Positions 7,484 through 13,275 of a stretch of DNA of 16,501 nucleotides are shown here, piece after piece. The notes beneath the pieces are model-generated. The model saw only the letters and a program-made list of their open reading frames with translations. It had not been told where the DNA came from and searched no databases. Each line of letters starts with the position of its first letter. Position 1 is the stretch's first letter. Origin of the DNA: Bacteroidota bacterium (lineage in GTDB: Bacteria > Bacteroidota > Bacteroidia > Flavobacteriales > Flavobacteriaceae). The stretch covers positions 1-16,501 of the forward strand of contig SMXJ01000047.1 of the NCBI GenBank assembly GCA_004356305.1, written 5' to 3'. Position numbers and translations under genes: made by a program.

Positions 7484-8342
7484 CTTCCAAAACGTTTGTG
7501 AGTTCACTTGGCACGTTTTCCCGATTTTGTGTATAGGTTCCTAATATTTTCAGTTCTTTGACCGAATTCTCCAATTGTTCAATGGCGTTATAAAAGTTAT
7601 TGATATTATCGAAGATAACGTCAACAAAGAACGCATATTTCCATGGTGATCCCAGCACTGGCAGGGATTGTATTTTTGTCAAATTAATATCAACCCCGGC
7701 GAGCAGTTGCAAAGCGTTGCTAAGTGTACCTACCTCGCTTCCCAATACAAATCTTAATGTCGCCTTATTTGGCGTTTTCTCACTCAATGTAGCCCCTTTT
7801 TTACCGATCAGCACGAAGCGTGTCTGATTTTCTTTAATATCCTGGATATTGCTATCCAGTATCTTTAGGCCATATCTATCGGCTACTTGTTTCCCCGCAA
7901 TAGCCGCAACCCCACTCAGATTGTACTCTTTGATGCGCTTTGCCTCACTGGCGGTGTCATTCCCTTCAATCACCTTGAACTGAGGTGGAAATTTGCGTAG
8001 GTAGTCTTTGCATTGCAATAAGGCTACCGGGTGTGAATGCACTTCAAAAATATCGATAATAGATTCACTTTCCAAAGACATTAAAAACATTTGAATATTG
8101 AGAAACACCTCATCAAAAATCTCAAAGTCTCCGGCTTCCACCAAATGGTAATTGGGTAAAATAGATCCTGCGATCGTATTTTCAATCGCTATGACTCCAA
8201 AATCAGCCTTGCCATACTTAACATTTTGTGTCACGACGTCAAAAGAGTCGCATTTTACAAGTTCGATCTGCCGAGTTGGAAATAATTTTTGAACGGCCTT
8301 ATCGTGGAAAGATCCTTCGATGCCCTGGATTGCGATTTTCAT
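7473..8342 (-). CDS. pheA: Prephenate dehydratase with ACT domain
   Basis: Converts prephenate to phenylpyruvate, the committed step to phenylalanine. The 289-aa protein is monofunctional: there is no N-terminal chorismate mutase, which is instead fused to the next gene product. Catalytic domain about 1-180: MKIAIQGIEGSFHDKA at the start, IAIENTIAGSI (51-61), HSHPVALLQC (102-111), and the catalytic Thr-Arg-Phe in NQTRF (172-176). ACT domain about 195-275, usually the phenylalanine feedback site: GTL (205-207) in place of the common GAL, and IQSLP (224-228) where many enzymes have ESRP. The latter change is, to my knowledge, common in flavobacteria, so it need not mean loss of feedback. It is first in its operon, preceded by a Phe-codon-rich leader and attenuator-like hairpin. 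Confidence 0.95.
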   Translation of the reverse strand: MKIAIQGIEGSFHDKAVQKLFPTRQIELVKCDSFDVVTQNVKYGKADFGVIAIENTIAGSILPNYHLVEAGDFEIFDEVFLNIQMFLMSLESESIIDIFEVHSHPVALLQCKDYLRKFPPQFKVIEGNDTASEAKRIKEYNLSGVAAIAGKQVADRYGLKILDSNIQDIKENQTRFVLIGKKGATLSEKTPNKATLRFVLGSEVGTLSNALQLLAGVDINLTKIQSLPVLGSPWKYAFFVDVIFDNINNFYNAIEQLENSVKELKILGTYTQNRENVPSELTNVLEDGR

Positions 8343-8366
8343 CTGTTTTAGTTTTAAAATTTCGTC

Positions 8367-8399
8367 AAAAAAAAACCCGGAAGTCGATTCCAGGTTTTT
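8367..8399 (-). terminator. Attenuator-type intrinsic terminator upstream of pheA
   Basis: On the minus-strand RNA, AAAAACCUGGAA (8399-8388), loop UCGAC, and UUCCGGGUUUUU (8382-8371) form an uninterrupted 12-bp stem with one G-U wobble. The U run of the 3' arm continues to 9 in total (to 8367). On the plus strand the wobble becomes an A-C mismatch, so the structure is better on the strand that encodes pheA. A terminator placed 25 nt before a start codon is expected for premature termination, not for the end of an operon; nothing else is transcribed into it from that side. Confidence 0.8.
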
Positions 8400-8437
8400 A
8401 CTATATAATGTTTAAATTCAATCACAAATCAACCCGG
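8390..8437 (-). promoter_or_regulatory. Candidate antiterminator pairing of the phe attenuator
   Basis: CCGGGUU (8437-8431), directly after the leader-peptide stop codon, can pair over 7 bp (one G-U) with AACCUGG (8396-8390), which is the 5' arm of the terminator. It duplicates the CCGGGUU of the terminator's 3' arm, so the two structures are mutually exclusive. A ribosome finishing the leader would cover the upstream copy and allow termination. A ribosome stalled at earlier Phe codons would leave it free and block termination. The loop would be 34 nt. The pairing was read by eye and not energy-evaluated. Confidence 0.6.
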
Positions 8438-8485
8438 CTATTTCCGTAGAAAAAAAAAGTTAAAATATGTAAAAAATTTATTCAT
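8438..8485 (-). CDS. Phenylalanine-rich leader peptide of the pheA operon
   Basis: A 15-codon ORF, MNKFFTYFNFFFLRK, stop TAG. It has Phe at positions 4, 5, 8, 10, 11 and 12, all UUU, and Tyr at 7. It lies 95 nt upstream of the pheA start and 38 nt upstream of the terminator stem. A candidate promoter start site sits only about 10 nt before its ATG. The composition and position match the role of E. coli pheL: ribosome stalling at Phe codons when charged tRNA-Phe is scarce. The AT-rich background makes UUU codons common, so composition alone is suggestive; the coincidence with the terminator and the duplicated CCGGGUU immediately after the stop codon makes it convincing. It is analogous to pheL in function, not evidently homologous. 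Confidence 0.75.
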   Translation of the reverse strand: MNKFFTYFNFFFLRK

Positions 8486-8501
8486 TGCTTATTTGTTAAT
8501 G

Positions 8502-8531
8502 CTAAAGTATACATAGTTTTAGAACAACAAA
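8502..8531 (-). promoter_or_regulatory. Candidate promoter of the pheA operon
   Basis: On the minus strand, TTTG at 8531-8528 is followed after 18 nt by TACTTTAG (8509-8502), one mismatch from TAnnTTTG. Spacing agrees with Bacteroidota sigma-ABfr promoters (about 17-23 nt). Transcription would begin near 8496, giving an untranslated leader of about 155 nt that contains the Phe-rich ORF and both alternative hairpins. It lies back to back with the gldA promoter region. Confidence 0.5.
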
Positions 8532-8557
8532 ATATTTTTTACGTTTATTTAAATATC

Positions 8558-8571
8558 TAGCTTTATCTTCG
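8558..8571 (+). promoter_or_regulatory. Candidate -7 element of gldA, almost touching the start codon
   Basis: Two overlapping near-consensus -7 boxes occur: TAGCTTTA (8558-8565) and TATCTTCG (8564-8571), each one mismatch from TAnnTTTG. The second resembles the frequent flavobacterial form TATCTTTGC. Either would place the transcription start within a few bases of the ATG at 8577, so the mRNA may be leaderless or nearly so. No good TTTG -33 box is seen at the right distance. Confidence 0.35.
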
Positions 8572-8576
8572 CAATT

Positions 8577-9503
8577 ATGTCCATAGAAGTTTCTCATATT
8601 ACCAAAACATACGGAATGATAAAAGCACTGAATGACGTGTCATTCTCTATTAAAAAAGGAGAAATTGTTGGATTCTTAGGTCCAAATGGTGCGGGGAAAT
8701 CGACTCTAATGAAAATCCTGACCACTTATTTGAAGGCTACGGAAGGTTCTGCTGAGGTGAATGGTTTTAAAATTTCAGAAGAAAATAAGGAAGTCCAAAA
8801 AAGTGTAGGCTATCTACCGGAGCACAATCCGTTGTATTTGGACATGTTTGTAAAAGAATACCTTTCATTTAATGCTGAAATTTATAATATCCCAAAAACA
8901 GCGATTGAAAAAGTTATCGAGCAAACCGGACTCGGACCCGAAGCTCATAAAAAAATTGAACAACTTTCCAAAGGCTTTCGCCAGCGTGTGGGATTGGCCG
9001 CCGCACTACTACACGATCCCGAGGTATTGATCCTCGATGAACCTACCACGGGCCTGGACCCCAATCAACTTATCGAAATACGCAAGCTCATAAAAAATTT
9101 TGGAAAGCCCATGTCTGACGGACGGGCAGGTAAAACCGTATTGCTTTCTACACACATCATGCAGGAAGTGGAAGCCATATGTGACCGCGTAATTATTATC
9201 CATAAAGGAGCGATCGTGCTCGATAAACCCTTGAGTGAATTGAGTGATGACAAAGAGCAGGTCGTCGAGGTAGAGTTTGATTATAGGGTAGAGAAAGAAG
9301 CCCTCCAAAAGATCGATAAGGTTAATAAAGTGGAAAACTCAGTGGGATTTGTGTATCACATCTACTTTTCTACCCGAGAAGATATGAGAGCTAAAGTATT
9401 TGATTTTGCCCGGGATAATGGGTTGAAGATCCTTCAGTTATACCAAAAAAATACGACCTTGGAAAAGTTGTTTATCGAATTGACTACTGAGTCTGAAAAA
9501 TAA
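8577..9503 (+). CDS. gldA: Gliding-motility ABC transporter ATP-binding protein GldA
   Basis: ATP-binding subunit of the GldA-GldF-GldG ABC transporter, associated with gliding motility in flavobacteria; acts at the inner membrane. The 308-aa protein shows a complete nucleotide-binding domain: Walker A GPNGAGKST (35-43), the Q-loop region VGYLPEHNPLYLDM (77-90, typical of this ABC-2/GldA group), signature LSKGFRQR (130-137), Walker B LILDEP (151-156), D-loop GLDP (159-162) and H-loop His193. The C-terminal about 80 residues form the group's accessory domain. It is the only plus-strand gene in the window. gldF and gldG are not adjacent, consistent with gldA standing apart in other flavobacteria. 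Its stop lies 20 nt inside the convergent lipoprotein gene. It could be another ABC-2 ATPase, but the SVGYLPEHNPLY stretch strongly suggests GldA. Confidence 0.88.
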   Translation: MSIEVSHITKTYGMIKALNDVSFSIKKGEIVGFLGPNGAGKSTLMKILTTYLKATEGSAEVNGFKISEENKEVQKSVGYLPEHNPLYLDMFVKEYLSFNAEIYNIPKTAIEKVIEQTGLGPEAHKKIEQLSKGFRQRVGLAAALLHDPEVLILDEPTTGLDPNQLIEIRKLIKNFGKPMSDGRAGKTVLLSTHIMQEVEAICDRVIIIHKGAIVLDKPLSELSDDKEQVVEVEFDYRVEKEALQKIDKVNKVENSVGFVYHIYFSTREDMRAKVFDFARDNGLKILQLYQKNTTLEKLFIELTTESEK

Positions 9504-10248
9504 GTCGCCCTGTAAAGAATTCCTGCACTTCAACAATAGGAGGTTCGTTCACCGCAATAATATCTCCCAATCCTCTTATTTCACCACGGATGGAATTCAG
9601 TGGATGTACTATCATTTTTTGGGTTCCTCTATGGAAGACCGTGAGATCGGTTACGAGAAGATCTGCTGCTTCTATCCTGCCATCCCCGTTAAAAATCTCA
9701 AATTTGGCCGTATTCGCAGTACCTGTGAAAAAAAAGTTCGAAATTCCGGATCCTATTAATTCGAGTGAGCCCACGTTCAGATCGAGTCTAAAGTCCCCAT
9801 CGATATGAAATTCGTCATTATCGAAGGGATCATTAGAAATTAAAAGTAGTTCGGGAAAGCTTAGAACACCGTCACTTTCAACTGTTGTCCCGGAGCTATT
9901 GCGTATTTCTTTAATATTCGGTGAAGTAACGAATACCTTCGTTATTCCATAGTCTCTTACCACGTTACACCCATTGTTATTTACAACACTTAAGGTATTA
10001 TTAATGACCTTCACCACTATATCATTCATCAGGTTTGAACCTGTCTCTACAACTACTCTTTGTTCGGGACCTTGAGAAAGGATTAATTGAACCCGTTCCC
10101 GCACGATTATTTTTTGAAAGGTTTTTAACTCAAAATCCTGTTGAACGATGGTTCCGGCTTTCTGAAAACAATTTAACCCATTTTCAGAATCACAACTCCA
10201 AAAAAGAACCAGCAATAGTAAGTAACTAAAATATTTTACATGTTTCAT
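9484..10248 (-). CDS. DUF2807 (GIN domain) lipoprotein, copy B
   Basis: Predicted exported lipoprotein with a DUF2807/GIN-type beta-helical domain. The start at 10248 (254 aa) gives MKHVKYFSYLLLLVLFWSC with the lipid-attachment Cys19; an ATG at 10269, overlapping the upstream stop as TAATG, would add 7 residues and cannot be excluded. After the Cys comes an acidic stretch (DSENG) that could act as a surface-export tag. The rest is a right-handed repeat of short beta strands with frequent Asn/Asp/Gly turns, and includes RDYGITK, EIRNSSG and RGEIRGLGD. The C-terminal PPIVEVQEFFTGRLIFQ is nearly identical to copy A. DUF2807 proteins are widespread in Bacteroidota; their function is not known to me beyond envelope location. 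It follows a PagL-like gene and ends tail to tail with gldA. Confidence 0.82.
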   Translation of the reverse strand: MKHVKYFSYLLLLVLFWSCDSENGLNCFQKAGTIVQQDFELKTFQKIIVRERVQLILSQGPEQRVVVETGSNLMNDIVVKVINNTLSVVNNNGCNVVRDYGITKVFVTSPNIKEIRNSSGTTVESDGVLSFPELLLISNDPFDNDEFHIDGDFRLDLNVGSLELIGSGISNFFFTGTANTAKFEIFNGDGRIEAADLLVTDLTVFHRGTQKMIVHPLNSIRGEIRGLGDIIAVNEPPIVEVQEFFTGRLIFQTQ

Positions 10249-10268
10249 AATAATAACTATTTGGTTCA

Positions 10269-11381
10269 TTACAATCTCACTCCAATTCCAAATTCAACCC
10301 CTTCGGCCTTCGCCCAATGTGATTTTACGGTTATCACGGCAAAGATGCGATCTTCCCAAAAATATCTTTTTACACCCAAACGGTTGTACACTCTGTTCTC
10401 AAATTCGAAATCCCATTTGGTGTAATAACCCAACTGAGCCACGAATGCTGTTCTATAAAATCGAAGTTCGTGACCTATAAAAACTCCTATTCTTATATAA
10501 TCCTCTTCCCCTGTCAGGTTATCTTCCGGAAAGGCGATCGCGCGATATTTAATATATTCCTCTAAAAATTTTGAATCGAAGTAATCCACTCCAAATTGTA
10601 GCGTACTTTTATAACCTATCCTTTTATCGACAAATGCCGAATAGGTCTTGAATGGAAATTGCCCGGATCCAACAACATCACTTTCATTCCACCCAAATCG
10701 GTAAACAAGATTGAATTTAAATCTCTCGGCATATACATTGCTAGGAGGATCGTTTTCTCCATCGACATATTCCGGAATATTATCATGGCCAAACAAATAA
10801 CTCACCCCCACATTAAAGGCAAAAGTATTGGTACTATTGTTAGGCGCTCTAAAGTTGGCATTGCTATAATGAATAATGGAAAATCCCGCGTGAACTCCAA
10901 ATCCTTCCCATATATTCTCCTTGATAAAATTGGCCTTGAAGAACGTCGAACTCAATAAATGAGACCCGAAGGCATTGTTTAAAAAGTTTGTTTCAGGATC
11001 ATACGGATTTGTATTATATCCTACACCCTGTGCTATTCTAAACATCAAATGTCTTTTCAGGAAAAACCAATTAAAATGTCCATACAAGCTATAATTTTCT
11101 CCCAAAATTGGATTTTGAAAATCTTGATAGACAAATGTGACTCCCCAATCCGGGTAACCATAACGTCTTTCGGCTTCTCTGAACCCGTAGGTTTTTTTAT
11201 TAAAACTCAGTATAACCCCCTTTGGATGTTGCGTGATCAAATGCGCAATATCCAGGTTGTGTTCAAGGATCGTTCCGTGGTAGTAATCGGCCTCAATTGA
11301 AAATGGAGTTGAAATTTCATCTTGTGAAAACGCACAAACACTCACAAATAGAAAACCTAGAATTAATAAAGTATACTTCAT
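10269..11381 (-). CDS. PagL-like acyloxyacyl hydrolase / lipid A deacylase, copy B
   Basis: Predicted outer-membrane beta-barrel enzyme related to PagL lipid A 3-O-deacylase. The start at 11381 (370 aa) opens a signal peptide, MKYTLLILGFLFVSVCAFSQ; the longer ATG at 11408 overlaps the previous stop as TAATG. The active-site-like HYSN is at 171-174 (His171, Ser173), followed by FRAPNNSTN. Many alternating aromatic/polar strands and Gly-Tyr turns fit a barrel. It is about twice the length of proteobacterial PagL (about 170 aa), so the barrel or periplasmic part must be larger. At the place where PagL has its supporting Glu (12 residues after the Ser, from memory) there is Asn185. It may remodel lipid A or another surface lipid. 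Family assignment is good; the activity is inferred. Confidence 0.75.
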   Translation of the reverse strand: MKYTLLILGFLFVSVCAFSQDEISTPFSIEADYYHGTILEHNLDIAHLITQHPKGVILSFNKKTYGFREAERRYGYPDWGVTFVYQDFQNPILGENYSLYGHFNWFFLKRHLMFRIAQGVGYNTNPYDPETNFLNNAFGSHLLSSTFFKANFIKENIWEGFGVHAGFSIIHYSNANFRAPNNSTNTFAFNVGVSYLFGHDNIPEYVDGENDPPSNVYAERFKFNLVYRFGWNESDVVGSGQFPFKTYSAFVDKRIGYKSTLQFGVDYFDSKFLEEYIKYRAIAFPEDNLTGEEDYIRIGVFIGHELRFYRTAFVAQLGYYTKWDFEFENRVYNRLGVKRYFWEDRIFAVITVKSHWAKAEGVEFGIGVRL

Positions 11382-11407
11382 AGTTGGTTGAATCGCGTAA
11401 ATATACA

Positions 11408-12160
11408 TTAATCTTGAAAAATTAAACGTCCTGTGAAAAATTCTTCTACCTCTACTATCGGCGGCCGATTTACAGAAATTACATCTCCCGTTCCTCTAAT
11501 CTCTCCACGCAATCGCTCTTGAGGGTTTACGATCATAACATTGGCACTTCGTTGAAGGATACGAAGATCATTTATAATTAAATTCCGTCCTTCAAATCGA
11601 GGCACTTCATCTTCAAAACCAATACTCGCTTTCTCCGCGAAACCGTCAATATAGAAGGCGCTAAATCCATTAGCGGCTACTCTAAAATCATCACATTCTA
11701 TGGTCATTGTAAAATCTCCGCTTTTTCGTGAGTTTTCTATCCCGCCGGTAGTATTGCTCACTAATTGCAAGAATGGGAAGCGCAAAACACCTTCGCCAAC
11801 GACGTGGAATTCACTACTATTCCTTATTTCTTTGAGGTCCGGAGTAGTAACAATCGCTTTAGTAATCCCATAATCACGAACCAAATTACACCTATTGCTA
11901 TCGCGTATCACTAAAATTTCATCTTCAACAGTGACGGACACATCATTCAAAAGATTTTCGCCGGTTTCTATGATCACTCGTTGTGTCGCTCCTTGCCTGA
12001 TGACCAGTGACACATCGTCTTCAATACGAATTTTTAGAAAAAAAGGAACCTCAAACTGAGTAGAAATAATGTTCCCCGAGGTTTGAAAACAGTCCGGCGC
12101 ATTTTCCGTATTGCAACCGATACAGCACATAATACATAATATATAAATCAGTTTCTTCAT
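11408..12160 (-). CDS. DUF2807 (GIN domain) lipoprotein, copy A
   Basis: A 250-aa paralogue of the lipoprotein at 9484-10248. The signal peptide MKKLIYILCIMCCIGC puts the lipid-modified Cys at 16, followed by NTENAPD. The GIN domain spans about 30-245 with the same landmarks as copy B: CFQTSG (about 24-29), RDYGITKAIVTTPDLKEIRNSS in the middle, RGEIRGTGDVISVN near the end and a terminal EFFTGRLIFQD. There is no catalytic signature; such beta-helix domains suggest a structural or binding role at the cell envelope. It begins 2 nt after the stop of PagL-like copy A and overlaps the first possible start of copy B, so all four cassette genes are likely co-transcribed. Confidence 0.83.
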   Translation of the reverse strand: MKKLIYILCIMCCIGCNTENAPDCFQTSGNIISTQFEVPFFLKIRIEDDVSLVIRQGATQRVIIETGENLLNDVSVTVEDEILVIRDSNRCNLVRDYGITKAIVTTPDLKEIRNSSEFHVVGEGVLRFPFLQLVSNTTGGIENSRKSGDFTMTIECDDFRVAANGFSAFYIDGFAEKASIGFEDEVPRFEGRNLIINDLRILQRSANVMIVNPQERLRGEIRGTGDVISVNRPPIVEVEEFFTGRLIFQD

Positions 12161-12162
12161 TT

Positions 12163-13257
12163 TTATAATCGTATCCCCATTCCAAATTCTATAGCCTCGG
12201 CGTTGGCCGCATGCGATTTTATCGTTGCCATTCCAAATATTTTTTCTGCAAAATAGTACTTCACACCGGCTCGGGTATACACGCGAGACTCATATTTGTA
12301 TGGCCAATACACATAATAGCCTAATTGAGTTGGGATGGCAAAATTTCCCAGTCTAAACTCATGTCCGGCAAATATACCTACCCTTTTATAATCTTCTTCT
12401 CCGGTCAGGTTACTGCTGTTAAATGCGATGGACCTATATTCAATTTCCTTTTTCAGAAATTTCGAGAAAAAGACCTCAGCCCCTAACTGAATTGTGCTTT
12501 TATAATTCAAACGTTTATCAACAAAGGCCGAAACCACCAAAAAAGGTTGCTGCCCTAAATTGTAGAAATCGCCTTCGTTCAATCCGAATCGTAAGACAAA
12601 ATTGTACTTTAATTTTTCTGAATAGTTCTTTTCATTTTCTTCGGAAATGTACTCCGGTTCAACATCGTGATCCATGGTATAGAGTACACCTACATTGAAA
12701 GCTACCACATTGGTTCCTGTGTTAGGAGCTTTAAATCCTCCGTTAGAATGATGTACGAACGACAATCCTGCCTGAAGTCCAACTCCTTTAAAAAGCATTT
12801 CTCTCTTGTAATTGATCAACAAATAATTGGAGATGAGAATTGTGGTTCCGTATGCGTTATTCTTAAAATTGGTATTGATATCAAAAGGATTGGTATTATA
12901 GGCAATCCCCTGGGCCAGCCGTAGTTGAAGGTTACGATTTAAAAAATAAAAATTATAATGACCATACAAGCCATAATTCTTCCCCAGAATTTCATTCCTG
13001 AAATCTTCAAATAAAAATGAGACTCCCCAGTCCGGATAATTATAGACTTGCTGCCAGTATTTTTGTCCGTACGTTTTTCTGTTATAACTCAATATAAAAC
13101 CGAGTGGATGCTCGGTCACCAGATGCGCCACATTTTTATTATGGCGAAGCATAATTCCGTAGTAATACTGCGCTTCCCAATAGTGATTAGCAGGTACTTC
13201 CTTTTGGGCTAACAGCGTCACAGAAAAAAATAAAAATATGACTAAAATCCGGGACAT
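12163..13257 (-). CDS. PagL-like acyloxyacyl hydrolase / lipid A deacylase, copy A
   Basis: A 364-aa outer-membrane barrel protein, paralogue of the gene at 10269-11381. Signal peptide MSRILVIFLFFSVTLLAQ. Shared landmarks: YPDWGVSF (74-81), YGLYGHYN (95-102), LAQGIAYNTNPFD (114-126), the active-site-like HHSN (169-172, with His169 and Ser171 as the HxS pair), KAPNTGTN, LTGEEDYKRVGIFAGHE (284-300), and a C-terminus ending GMGIRL. PagL of Pseudomonas and Salmonella uses a His-Ser pair in the same HxSN setting to remove the 3-O-acyl chain from lipid A, which is the basis of the call. Asn183 lies where I would expect the third, acidic residue. It starts 18 nt after metF, so it is probably read from the metH-metF transcript. 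Confidence 0.76.
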   Translation of the reverse strand: MSRILVIFLFFSVTLLAQKEVPANHYWEAQYYYGIMLRHNKNVAHLVTEHPLGFILSYNRKTYGQKYWQQVYNYPDWGVSFLFEDFRNEILGKNYGLYGHYNFYFLNRNLQLRLAQGIAYNTNPFDINTNFKNNAYGTTILISNYLLINYKREMLFKGVGLQAGLSFVHHSNGGFKAPNTGTNVVAFNVGVLYTMDHDVEPEYISEENEKNYSEKLKYNFVLRFGLNEGDFYNLGQQPFLVVSAFVDKRLNYKSTIQLGAEVFFSKFLKKEIEYRSIAFNSSNLTGEEDYKRVGIFAGHEFRLGNFAIPTQLGYYVYWPYKYESRVYTRAGVKYYFAEKIFGMATIKSHAANAEAIEFGMGIRL

Positions 13258-13275
13258 GGCGTTAAATGTAATAAT

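Larger units (their letters stand above)
9484..13257 (-). repeat. Tandem duplication of a PagL-like / DUF2807 two-gene cassette
   Basis: Cassette A (13257-11408) and cassette B (11381-9484) have the same gene order, strand, tight spacing and nearly equal length (about 1.85 and 1.9 kb). Members match each other over their full length at protein level, for example AEGVEFGIGVRL against AEAIEFGMGIRL at the ends of the hydrolases, and EFFTGRLIFQ at the ends of the lipoproteins. The DNA sequences have clearly diverged, so the duplication is not recent. Confidence 0.85.

Noticed and set aside
7473..8342. Altered ACT-domain motifs in PheA (GTL for GAL, IQSLP for ESRP) as a sign of lost feedback control
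   Set aside because: From memory flavobacterial PheA proteins commonly share these changes, so they are probably lineage-typical.
11382..11407. TATATTTA between the two cassettes as a promoter for cassette B
   Set aside because: Only a near-match in AT-rich DNA without a -33 partner; gene spacing argues for read-through.
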